A stretch of DNA of 37,233 nt from Cuspidothrix issatschenkoi CHARLIE-1. Lineage in GTDB: Bacteria > Cyanobacteriota > Cyanobacteriia > Cyanobacteriales > Nostocaceae. The notes beneath the pieces are model-generated. The model was given only the letters and a program-made list of their open reading frames with translations. It did not search any database and was not told the DNA's origin. The DNA lies in assembly GCF_002934005.1 (NCBI RefSeq), contig NZ_PGEM01000107.1, positions 1 to 37,233 of the forward strand, written 5' to 3'. Shown in pieces: positions 1 to 6,915 of the stretch (position 1 is its first letter; every line of letters begins with the position of its first letter). The position numbers and the translations under genes were made by a program.

Positions 1-107
1 TTAGGGTGCGGAATGTGGGTTTAAGGATTTTTAGGGAAAATTATTTTCTAGTGCAAAATTAGTAACTCTCAAGTTTTGATTTAAAAATGGAGGTCAAGTA
101 AAATATT

Positions 108-365
108 ATGAGTAAAACATTAACAATTCAGTTATCAGATGAGTTAGAAGAAAAGTTATTAATTCAATCTAAAAAACTCAATTTATCTTTAGAGGAATTA
201 ATTTTACAATCACTAGCTAAATCAACAAAATTGATAGATAATTATGAAGATGATCCTATTTTACCTTTATTGGGTACATTAAGATTTGAAAATTCTGATA
301 TTGGTGAGAATCATGATCATTATCTCACGGAAAGTTTACAACAGGAGTTAAAAATTGAGAAATAA
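108..365 (+). CDS. Antitoxin-like small protein (VapB/RHH type)
   Basis: An 85-residue acidic protein. Its N-terminus (about residues 4-40) alternates a short beta stretch (TLTIQLSDEL) with two amphipathic helices (EEKLLIQSKKLNLSLEELILQSLAKS), the pattern of ribbon-helix-helix or related antitoxins. The acidic C-terminal tail (about 45-85) would be the toxin-binding part. A GGAGG lies at 89-93, rather far from the ATG. The gene overlaps by 11 bases the start of a PIN-type toxin frame, the usual antitoxin-toxin arrangement, but that toxin is only a stub here, so the antitoxin is probably an orphan. Family assignment rests on layout and predicted secondary structure, not on a diagnostic motif. 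Confidence 0.65.
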   Translation: MSKTLTIQLSDELEEKLLIQSKKLNLSLEELILQSLAKSTKLIDNYEDDPILPLLGTLRFENSDIGENHDHYLTESLQQELKIEK

Positions 366-399
366 AGTTTTTATAGATACTTCAGATTGTTTATTTTAG
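355..399 (+). pseudogene. Remnant of a PIN-domain (VapC-like) toxin
   Basis: Starting at TTG 355, overlapping the antitoxin stop, the frame reads LRNKVFIDTSDCLF and then TAG. The hydrophobic strand followed by D-T-S is the typical N-terminus of PIN ribonuclease toxins, with the first catalytic Asp. Nothing PIN-like follows; about ten bases after the stop an inverted-repeat element begins. The toxin has therefore lost almost all of its length, probably during or after insertion of that element. The call is inferred from 14 residues plus the position behind an antitoxin. Confidence 0.5.
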
Positions 400-407
400 C
401 ATATTTT

Positions 408-537
408 GAAACCGCCAAGAAATGAATTTCATGGCTAATAGCAAAATTCAGCTAAAGCTAAATCAAGATTTATACTTATTCAGTCTGTTTTAACAGACTT
501 TGGCTATTAGACTGATAATTAATTCTCAGGCGGTTTT
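408..537. repeat. MITE-like element with imperfect terminal inverted repeats
   Basis: The ends read AAACCGCC (from 409) and GGCGGTTT (to 536). The similarity continues inward imperfectly: CTAATAGC on the left is mirrored by GCTATTAG on the right. There is no coding capacity inside. It lies directly after the PIN toxin stub and is the likely agent of its truncation. The remaining bases to 600 show nothing recognisable. Confidence 0.55.
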
Positions 538-600
538 GTGGGGAAATGAAAGACCGAAAAATTGATACATACAAATTTTATTTAACTTTCTTCACTGCAT

Positions 601-1470
601 TCATAATTTTAGGATGGATTCTATAAATTTTTGTTTGCTGAGGAGTTTACCATAAAATCCCCTAAAAGAAGAAATATTGCCATAAAAAGATATCTGATGA
701 GAAGAATAATTACAATATTTATCAACGTCAGGCATTTTACTACCATGCACATGGGAACCGTAAAAAACAATTACATGAGGTATGTCATCTACTTGATTAT
801 TTTTGTAAGAGTTTACTAAAAAGATGAGATCACCACCTAAATCAAAGGCTATATCAACATTTTGGCTACCAGACCTGACTGCAAGTAATGTTCTTATTGG
901 ACGAATCATTTGCATAAAAACTTCTTCTATTTGACTATAATTATCGTTTATTTTTATTTGTTCGAGTTCAATTTCAGATATTTCTCTTATTCCAAACGTG
1001 AAACTTACCTCATCGTAGTCTTCTAACGAACCATATTTAAATATTTTTTTCTCTCTCATTTTAAAGAATTTTAATTGTTGTTTATCATATTTTTTTTGGA
1101 GATCAAATACCCACATCATGTTTTGATAATAAGCTTCTCTCTCTTTTATTTCTTCCTCAGATAAAGGGGAATGTTGGAACTCAAAAACACAACCTTTGTA
1201 AAGAACATCTGCCCTGTGAACACCAATAATAACTTCCCTACAATTTTCAGGAAACAAATTTTGCCAATTAATATGCCATTCTGTCATAGGCTCATACCAT
1301 GAATCACAATCTTTTTTATTTTCATGTGACCAATGGTGCATTTTAATACTGCCACATTTAGGAGTGACAGGATTACCGCAACATGGACAGACAGCACCAA
1401 TGATTCCTTTTTTAGCTTCCAATTTCTGTCCATCAACAAGTGCATATCTCATTTGAATAGTCTCCAGCAT
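601..1470 (-). CDS. CoiA-like competence nuclease family protein
   Basis: A 289-residue protein with the layout of the CoiA-like family. An N-terminal zinc-ribbon-like part has a C28-P-C-C31 knuckle, C39 and the HHWSH segment (45-49). A PD-(D/E)XK-like nuclease core follows, with E64 (TEWH), R86-A-D88-V and E97-F-Q99-H-S. A helix rich in Glu/Lys (103-116) comes next. The C-terminal part (about 150-289) is not recognisable to me. CoiA of naturally transformable bacteria acts in processing incoming DNA during recombination. In cyanobacteria such genes are scattered and their role is unproven. The gene is solitary, facing away from its neighbours. Start chosen: ATG 1470; M7 is an alternative. 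Confidence 0.75.
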   Translation of the reverse strand: MLETIQMRYALVDGQKLEAKKGIIGAVCPCCGNPVTPKCGSIKMHHWSHENKKDCDSWYEPMTEWHINWQNLFPENCREVIIGVHRADVLYKGCVFEFQHSPLSEEEIKEREAYYQNMMWVFDLQKKYDKQQLKFFKMREKKIFKYGSLEDYDEVSFTFGIREISEIELEQIKINDNYSQIEEVFMQMIRPIRTLLAVRSGSQNVDIAFDLGGDLIFLVNSYKNNQVDDIPHVIVFYGSHVHGSKMPDVDKYCNYSSHQISFYGNISSFRGFYGKLLSKQKFIESILKL

Positions 1471-1517
1471 CTAACGCTCTTTTTATAAAAGGACTTTAGC
1501 AAATTAAGAGGTGAAAC

Positions 1518-1739
1518 TTAAAATATCTTGTATGTATGTTTTACTTCCCCATGTTCCAGTTTATCAGCCAAAACACGCAAAGCCAAAGCCTGAACCTTAG
1601 CCACCGCTTCCTGTTTTGTGTTTCCATAAGCCAACACACCGGGAAAATCAATCACTTCCGCAATAAAGCATCTGTCTTCCTCTTATCCAACCTTAAACAC
1701 CCACTTCATAACCTGTAAAGGTAAGGTAATAAAAGCCAT
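1518..1739 (-). pseudogene. HicB-like antitoxin gene with internal stop
   Basis: Read on the minus strand from ATG 1739, the frame gives MAFITLPLQVMKWVFKVG, then TAA (1683-1685). It continues in the same frame through EEDRCFIAEVIDFPGVLAYG, a Lys-Gln-Glu-Ala-rich helix and ALALRVLADKLEHGEV to TAA 1518-1520. The segment F-I-A-E-V-x-D-x-P-G-V-x-A-x-G is the hallmark of the HicB/DUF1902 RNase-H-like antitoxin fold. The total is 74 codons including both stops. One nonsense codon separates the first strand from the rest, so the gene is probably inactive unless translation restarts. No HicA toxin gene is visible; bciB begins 25 bases beyond. Confidence 0.7.
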
Positions 1740-1763
1740 ATTTAGCAAAAATCAACAAAATAA

Positions 1764-2957
1764 ATGACATCCATAGAATCCCACAAAAAAGCCAAAGCCC
1801 TCAAACCCGGAAGCAAACGCCCCGCCAAAGAACTCTGTAGCGAATGCGGACTATGCGACACCTATTATATCCACTACGTCAAAGAAGCTTGCGCCTTCAT
1901 TACCCAAAGAATAGACGAACTAGAAACCAGCACCCATAACCGCCCCCGCAACCTCGAAAACGAAAACGAACTATATTTTGGCGTACATCAAGAAATGATG
2001 TCCGCCCGCAAAACACAACCCATAGAAGGCGCGCAATGGACAGGAATAGTCAGCACCCTAGCCATAGAAATGCTTAATCGCGGATTAGTTGAAGGCGTGG
2101 TATGTGTGCAAAATACCAAAGAAGACCGCTTTCAACCCATGCCCATCATCGCCCGCACCCCCGCAGAAATACTGGCTGCTAAAGTAAATAAACCTACCCT
2201 TTCTCCTAACCTATCTATATTAGAAGAGATAGGAAAATCAGGAATGAAGCGGTTATTAGTTATCGGTGTAGGCTGTCAAATTCAAGCATTACGCGCCGTA
2301 GAGAAAAAACTCGGTTTAGAAAAACTCTATGTACTCGGAACACCTTGTGTAGATAATGTTACTCGCGCCGGACTGCAAAAATTTCTAGAGACCACCAGCA
2401 GATCCCCCGCCACAGTGGTAAGTTACGAATTTATGCAAGACTTCCGAGTACACTTTAAACACGAAGACGGTTCAGAGGAAACAGTACCCTTTTTTGGACT
2501 AAAAACTAACGTACTTAAAGATATATTTGCACCATCTTGTATGAGTTGCTTTGATTACGTTAACTCCTTAGCAGATATAGTCGTGGGTTATATGGGCGCA
2601 CCCTACCCCTGGCAATGGATAGTAGTCAGAAATGATACAGGCAAAGAAATGTTAGAACTGGTGAAAGACCAGCTAGAAACCCAGCCAGTCATGTCCGAGG
2701 GCAACCGTAAACCCGCAGTACAACAAGGTATAGAAGCCTATGATAAAGCTGTTACCCTACCGATGTGGGTAGCGAAATTGATGGGAGTAGTCATAGATAA
2801 AATCGGACCGAAAGGTTTGGAATATGCGAGATTTTCTATAGATTCCCACTTTGCGAGAAATTACTTATATGTGAAGCGGAATCATCCCCAGAAGTCGGCA
2901 GCGCACGTACCAGAATTTGCCAAGCAGATAGTAGCACAGTATAAATTACCTGAATAA
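1764..2957 (+). CDS. bciB: 3,8-divinyl (proto)chlorophyllide a 8-vinyl reductase, ferredoxin type
   Basis: A 397-residue protein of the F420-hydrogenase beta-subunit (FrhB)/HCAR family. In cyanobacteria the close relative, Synechocystis Slr1923, reduces the 8-vinyl group of divinyl (proto)chlorophyllide a using ferredoxin, FAD and iron-sulfur clusters. This is needed to make monovinyl chlorophyll a. Seen here: the N-terminal cluster motif C25-S-E-C28-G-L-C31 with C43, then C171 (GVGCQIQAL), C195 (GTPCVDNVTR) and C259-M-S-C262 (the latter before FDYVNSLADIVVGYMG). Length is as expected for the family. The gene stands alone, with upstream and downstream neighbours on the minus strand. Chloroplast 7-hydroxymethyl chlorophyll a reductase is a homologue, so the exact substrate is inferred from the cyanobacterial context. 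Confidence 0.88.
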   Translation: MTSIESHKKAKALKPGSKRPAKELCSECGLCDTYYIHYVKEACAFITQRIDELETSTHNRPRNLENENELYFGVHQEMMSARKTQPIEGAQWTGIVSTLAIEMLNRGLVEGVVCVQNTKEDRFQPMPIIARTPAEILAAKVNKPTLSPNLSILEEIGKSGMKRLLVIGVGCQIQALRAVEKKLGLEKLYVLGTPCVDNVTRAGLQKFLETTSRSPATVVSYEFMQDFRVHFKHEDGSEETVPFFGLKTNVLKDIFAPSCMSCFDYVNSLADIVVGYMGAPYPWQWIVVRNDTGKEMLELVKDQLETQPVMSEGNRKPAVQQGIEAYDKAVTLPMWVAKLMGVVIDKIGPKGLEYARFSIDSHFARNYLYVKRNHPQKSAAHVPEFAKQIVAQYKLPE

Positions 2958-3062
2958 ACCCAAACAAATTTGGTGACTATCGTTCAGGTGGGGTTTGAAT
3001 CCCTATCTGAACTCAACCTTCTGCCCTCTGCCTCCTGCCTTATTTAACTAATTTCAACTAAC

Positions 3063-3842
3063 TTAACTGAATATTTTAACTGAAGAAGAAAGAGGACTTA
3101 TCTCATCTGCTAATATAGCCACAACTTCTAATTTATTAACTTCCTCTTTCAGCCAATTTGTAAATAAATTGCCCAGAATTGTGACGCGCATTTGTTCATT
3201 CAATTCTGGTTGAATAATTTCTTCTACTATAATGATATGTACTCCTTTAGGTGTAATGATGGGTTTGATAAGTTGGGGAGGGTTAGCGGCAAAAATAGCG
3301 GCTGCAATTTCTGGTCTAAAATCACTACGTTTACGCACACCTTGATATCCGCCAGCCCGTCTAATTTCAGGACTTTGAATATATTGACGGGCAATTTGTT
3401 GAAAACTAATTTCTCCTTCTTGGAGAGTATAAAATATTTCTAAAGCTAAATCTTCATCATCTAATATTACTTCATAAATAACTGCGCCACTATAATCAAG
3501 TTGATGGGCATAAAAAAATGATTCAACTTTATCAGCAAATAAATGATGGGCTAATTTTGCAGATAGAATATTAAGGTGGGCAATTTCTTCAAAGTTATCT
3601 AAAGATAGATAATGTTTTTGTAACCATTGCCAGGTTTCTTCTGCTTTAATTAGATTATTAGCTAATCGTAAGTTATCGGCAGCTTGTTGTAATTCTGCTA
3701 TTTCGATTTTTATATTTTCTCTTTCAGCCGTTTCCGTAATAATTTTTTGCGTCGCAATTGCTTCTAGTAAACTAGGAATTTGACAAGATATTTTCAGATG
3801 TTCAATAATATCTTGATGGGATATTTTTAAAATATCAGACAT
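3063..3842 (-). CDS. Parvulin-type peptidylprolyl isomerase (PpiC), cytoplasmic, linked to peptide export
   Basis: A 259-residue protein. Residues 1-110 are a helical SurA-N-like region. Residues about 118-210 form a PpiC/parvulin domain: ALEIFYTLQEGEISFQQIAR, then S-P-E-I-R-R-A-G-G-Y-Q-G, and later LIKPIITPKGVHIIIVEE. No signal peptide or membrane segment is seen, so it should act in the cytoplasm. That is unusual for SurA-like folding factors, which are periplasmic. A GGAG ribosome site lies about 8 bases before ATG 3842. It is downstream of two double-glycine peptides on the same strand. As far as I recall, PpiC genes occur next to cyanobacterial bacteriocin exporters, so a role in keeping precursors export-competent is plausible but inferred. 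Confidence 0.75.
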   Translation of the reverse strand: MSDILKISHQDIIEHLKISCQIPSLLEAIATQKIITETAERENIKIEIAELQQAADNLRLANNLIKAEETWQWLQKHYLSLDNFEEIAHLNILSAKLAHHLFADKVESFFYAHQLDYSGAVIYEVILDDEDLALEIFYTLQEGEISFQQIARQYIQSPEIRRAGGYQGVRKRSDFRPEIAAAIFAANPPQLIKPIITPKGVHIIIVEEIIQPELNEQMRVTILGNLFTNWLKEEVNKLEVVAILADEISPLSSSVKIFS

Positions 3843-4025
3843 AATCTAATCTCCTCAACATACTTTGAGAATTATTTGGATTTTTGTTAAATAAATTATC
3901 ACTGTATATAATATATTTATCTAATATTTTAGTTTCTTATCTCTATCTAATGGTACTTTTAAAATGTGTAGGTTAATTTCAGAGAAGTAATTAATCATGA
4001 TGTCAGGATAAATCTGATTGTTGAG

Positions 4026-4051
4026 TAGGGGTAATTCATGAATTACCCCTA
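4026..4051. repeat. 26-bp perfect palindrome
   Basis: The half-site TAGGGGTAATTCA is followed by its exact complement, giving a 26-base perfect palindrome. Single arms of the same sequence recur at about 19450-19472 and 24412-24426, so it is a dispersed repeat motif rather than a site-specific operator. Confidence 0.7.
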
Positions 4052-4090
4052 GGTTGCTTTTATAAATCTTCGTAATTAGGTGGGGGAATA

Positions 4091-4190
4091 AGATCCCCGA
4101 CTTCTGAGATCAATTGATTATTTATGGACAAAATAAATAAAAGAAGTCGGGGATATGGGTATGAACTATTACTATATCTGAATACTTACA
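4091..4190. repeat. 100-bp dispersed repeat, copy 1
   Basis: It aligns without gaps to 22722-22821 over 100 bases with 12 mismatches by my count. Both copies begin AGATCCCCGACTTCT and carry the complementary arm about 50 bases in, so each folds into a long hairpin. Both end AATACTTACA. No coding capacity. Simpler hairpins with the same arms are at 25074-25102 and 33624-33652. Confidence 0.8.
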
Positions 4191-4195
4191 AATCT

Positions 4196-4462
4196 TCAGA
4201 CAATTAAATAGAAGGCTGTTCTAGAAAAATCAGCAGTCAAAATTTTATTCTCATAAAAACTAAATGGTCCTCTATATGCTGTTTCTTGGGTATTAATACC
4301 ATCATAAACTGTTGTTAATTGAACAAAATCAGCACGACCTAAGCCACCTAAACCACCTAAAAATGGTATAAATCCACCTAGTATTGGTTGGTAATCTAAA
4401 TCGTACAAAAATGTTTTTTGATCTTCAATATGTTGGAGATCGGAGATTATAATTGCAGCCAT
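4196..4462 (-). CDS. Double-glycine leader secreted peptide precursor 1 (bacteriocin-like)
   Basis: An 88-residue protein with a leader of about 30 residues (I-I-I-S-D-L, then FLYDLDYQPILGG) ending in Gly29-Gly30, the type of site cut by C39 peptidases. The core would be 58 residues starting FIPFLGGLGGLG. Further Gly-Gly pairs at 36-37 and 39-40 make the exact cut uncertain. The second half carries T-V-Y-D-G-I-N-T, N-K-I-L-T-A-D-F-S-R-T, also present in the neighbour at 4521-4796. No cysteine, so no lanthionine or disulfide chemistry. A purine-rich AAGGAAAG precedes ATG 4462. The product is predicted to be exported by the C39 ABC/HlyD system upstream. Function unknown: bacteriocin, signal or matrix peptide are all possible. 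Confidence 0.72.
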   Translation of the reverse strand: MAAIIISDLQHIEDQKTFLYDLDYQPILGGFIPFLGGLGGLGRADFVQLTTVYDGINTQETAYRGPFSFYENKILTADFSRTAFYLIV

Positions 4463-4520
4463 TATTTGCTTTCCTTAATTAAAAATTGTGACAGAATAGC
4501 CTTTAAATTTTAGAGACTAT

Positions 4521-4796
4521 TTAACGATATACTCGAACATTATTAGTCCGAGAATAATCTACGGTATGAATTTTATTATCATGAAAATTACCTGCTCCTT
4601 CGTAGGTGTTAGAGATGGTATTTACACCATCATAAATAGTATTGATATAAATACCAGGGTTTAGTCCCCAGTGGGGATAATTTCCCCAAAATGTACCACC
4701 TAAGACAATACCAATACTTTTTTTCGTTACTTCTAAATCATCTATAAAGGTTTCTGTCTCAGCAGGATATAAGTCTTTAATGACTATTTTCTCCAT
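4521..4796 (-). CDS. Double-glycine leader secreted peptide precursor 2 (bacteriocin-like)
   Basis: A 91-residue paralogue of the peptide at 4196-4462. The leader (I-V-I-K-D-L, then FIDDLEVTKKSIGIVLGG) ends at Gly33-Gly34. The core of 57 residues begins TFWGNYPHWGLNPG. Conserved with the sister peptide are T-I-Y-D-G-V-N-T, Y-x-G, F-x-x-N-K-I-x-T-x-D-x-S-R-T. The variable part right after the cleavage site is aromatic here (W, Y, W) and Gly-Leu-rich in the sister. A GAGG lies 8 bases before ATG 4796. The 58-base gap to the next peptide suggests co-transcription. A terminator-like hairpin separates this pair from the HlyD gene, so the pair probably has its own promoter. No cysteines; biological role unknown. 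Confidence 0.74.
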   Translation of the reverse strand: MEKIVIKDLYPAETETFIDDLEVTKKSIGIVLGGTFWGNYPHWGLNPGIYINTIYDGVNTISNTYEGAGNFHDNKIHTVDYSRTNNVRVYR

Positions 4797-5104
4797 AATT
4801 TCATCCTCTTAATATCCAATTAGGTTAACTACTATATTTTGACATTATTCTCTATTTAAGATTCTAAAAGTTGCATATTAAAGTCTTTTATTTTAGACAT
4901 AAAATCCTAAAATTTGTCCTCTTAAAATTACGTTATATCAATTCTATATTAAGATGTAAAGTAAGCAGTCAGTAATCAGCAAAAGCCGGAATTTGCGAGC
5001 ATTTTAAGTGGAAAACTAGGAATTGATTTTGATATTAGTCCCTCTCAAAAATCCTTTCAACTGAGTCCAAAAAGCAGCTTTAGCTGAATTCTTAGGATGC
5101 ATAC
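4797..5104. other. Probable promoter/leader region of the peptide pair
   Basis: AT-rich, no gene seen. The GAGG ribosome site (complement of 4805-4808) lies at its left end. I see no convincing sigma-70 elements. Part of a conserved non-coding segment (AGCAGCTTTAGCTGAATTC, near 5072) forms a weak stem. Confidence 0.4.
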
Positions 5105-5143
5105 AAAAATACCCCCCTGTAGTACAGCAAAACCGGGGGGGGT
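5105..5143 (-). terminator. Rho-independent terminator-like hairpin after hlyD-like gene
   Basis: On the minus strand ACCCCCC (complement of 5137-5143) pairs with GGGGGGT (complement of 5111-5117), closed by a 19-base loop and followed by a short ATTTTT run. It lies about 160 bases beyond the HlyD stop and before the peptide genes. Confidence 0.6.
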
Positions 5144-5207
5144 GAATATATAAGCTTCACATAAAGTTGGTATGATAAAGAAGAATTGAGGAAGATAAGT
5201 AAATACC

Positions 5208-5299
5208 AGGACTTATGTAAAAAACCTCTCAAACTCTCATTTCTCCGTTTCCTCTGTGGCTCTGTGGTGCGTTTTTTCCGTGACTTCTGGGTAAGTCCT
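5208..5299. repeat. MITE-like element with AGGACTTA ends
   Basis: The left end AGGACTTATG is mirrored by GTAAGTCCT on the right. The inside contains the dispersed motif CTCTGTGG-CTCTGTGGTGCG (5252-5272). The same ends recur at 24386-24446 and 33673-33819, with a single end at 29214. Confidence 0.65.
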
Positions 5300-5305
5300 A
5301 AATAG

Positions 5306-6832
5306 TTAAAGTTCTAAGCCATTTTTATTAAGCTTTTTAAATGGGTCTAAGATAAAATCAATAATTCGACGCTGACGAATAATTACTTCAGCATTTGCTG
5401 TTTGTCCTGGTGTCAGATAAATCTGTTTATTGCCAACTTGTATATAAGGATGTTCTATAGCAATATCCAAGTCATAATTTTCTGTCCGGCTAGGAGTATT
5501 TTCTTGAATTTTAGAGTTAGGTGAAATCCAATTAATTTTTCCCGAGACAATACCATATTCCTGAAAAGGAAAGGCATCAAATTTAATTTTGACTGGCATT
5601 CCTGCCTTCACAAAACCACTGTGTTGACTAGGCATCCGTGCTTTTAAAATTAAGGTGGCATTTTTGGGGGCAACTTGAGCTATCATTTGTCCTAGTTGGA
5701 CTACAGAACCAGGTTTTTTAATGGGGAGTTCAAAAATTATACCGTCAATAGGAGATCGAACAATTCGTTGTTTTAACTGTAATTGTAGGGAAAGAATTTG
5801 TCCCTTTGTTTGCATAATTTCTGATTTAATGGCAGTAATTTGATTTTGTAAATCCTTGACCTGTTCTTCACTTTTTAATAATGCTAATTCTCCCGATTTA
5901 ATTGTAGTTCTATAACTGCTTTCTTGTTCTTTTAGTTGTAAACTTGCTTGTTGAATATCAGATTTTACTTGATTCATCAGCGATTGGTAACGGCTATATT
6001 CTTCTCTTAATCGCAATTGTGCTGTTTGAATATTAAATTTTGTTTCTTGTTGTAAACGCTGGCTTTCTTCGGCAATTTTTTCTAATTCCACTACTTTAAT
6101 TTGGGGAATTATACCCGCTTTTGAAAGTTGATAATAACGTTTGACTTCGGAAGCATCTCGATGGAAACGACTTATAGCTAATTTATAGTTAGTTTGGGAA
6201 GATTGTATATTTTGTTTGATTTGATCTATTTGGGCTAATTTCTCCAAATTCTGAAAAGTATAAGCACTTTTTTTAGTCTCAAATGTTTGCCTAGCCTGAT
6301 TAACTTGAGCCAGTTTTTCTAGTGCTTGAGATTGATTTTGCTGCTCTTGAATATTAATTGACATTAAGACTTGATTTTTTAATATTTCTAGTTGGGACTG
6401 GCGATTTTTCAGCCCTTCTAATTTTGCTTTTGTTTGTTGAATTTCTGTTTGTAAAACATCGGATTCTATTTCGACTAAAACCTGTCCAGCTTTAACGGTT
6501 TCACCTTCTTTAACATTAACAGTAACAACGCTACCAGTTACGGCACTATCTAATTTTTGGGTTGCACCTTTAGGTTCTATTCTGCCACTAGCACTACCTG
6601 TTTCATCAACTTTAGTAAACATTGCCCAAGGTAAAATAATGGCGGCAAAACTAACTAATAAATACAACATGGAGCGAGTCCACGCTTTTGGTAAAGCATC
6701 TAATAATTCTTCTGTACCATAGAACCAATCCTTGGTTTTATTTAAAGTCTGGTTGGAAATAATACTATGGGATTCAACTGGATAATGTTGATTGATATTT
6801 GTTGTTGATTGTGTATAAACTGACTGTGGCAT
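5306..6832 (-). CDS. HlyD-family membrane fusion/adaptor subunit of the peptide exporter
   Basis: A 508-residue adaptor that links an inner-membrane ABC exporter to an outer-membrane channel. It has a cytoplasmic N-tail (1-55) and one membrane helix (about 56-73, SMLYLLVSFAAIILPWAMF). The first half of a lipoyl/beta-barrel domain follows (SGRIEPKGATQKLDSAVTGSV, KEGETVKAGQVLVEIESDVLQTEI). A long coiled-coil hairpin rich in Gln/Lys/Leu spans about 120-355. The second lipoyl half follows (RSPIDGIIFELPIKKPGSVVQLGQMIAQVAP), then the C-terminal beta domain. It begins 83 bases after the ABC exporter stop, same strand, so one operon is likely. No TolC-type gene is in the window; the channel must be encoded elsewhere. 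Confidence 0.92.
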   Translation of the reverse strand: MPQSVYTQSTTNINQHYPVESHSIISNQTLNKTKDWFYGTEELLDALPKAWTRSMLYLLVSFAAIILPWAMFTKVDETGSASGRIEPKGATQKLDSAVTGSVVTVNVKEGETVKAGQVLVEIESDVLQTEIQQTKAKLEGLKNRQSQLEILKNQVLMSINIQEQQNQSQALEKLAQVNQARQTFETKKSAYTFQNLEKLAQIDQIKQNIQSSQTNYKLAISRFHRDASEVKRYYQLSKAGIIPQIKVVELEKIAEESQRLQQETKFNIQTAQLRLREEYSRYQSLMNQVKSDIQQASLQLKEQESSYRTTIKSGELALLKSEEQVKDLQNQITAIKSEIMQTKGQILSLQLQLKQRIVRSPIDGIIFELPIKKPGSVVQLGQMIAQVAPKNATLILKARMPSQHSGFVKAGMPVKIKFDAFPFQEYGIVSGKINWISPNSKIQENTPSRTENYDLDIAIEHPYIQVGNKQIYLTPGQTANAEVIIRQRRIIDFILDPFKKLNKNGLEL

Positions 6833-6915
6833 AACTATTTTCAGAGTTTTGTATTTTTGTAGGTATAGATCCCCAAACTTTTTAAGAATTAGGGGAACTA
6901 TTTGTGCTTAAACAA

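Larger units (their letters stand above)
3843..4195. other. Intergenic stretch with two repeats
   Basis: No gene seen. The stretch contains the 4026-4051 palindrome and the 4091-4190 repeat. The 3843-4020 part is AT-rich and is the likely promoter and leader region of the PpiC gene, with no clear promoter motif. Confidence 0.6.
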
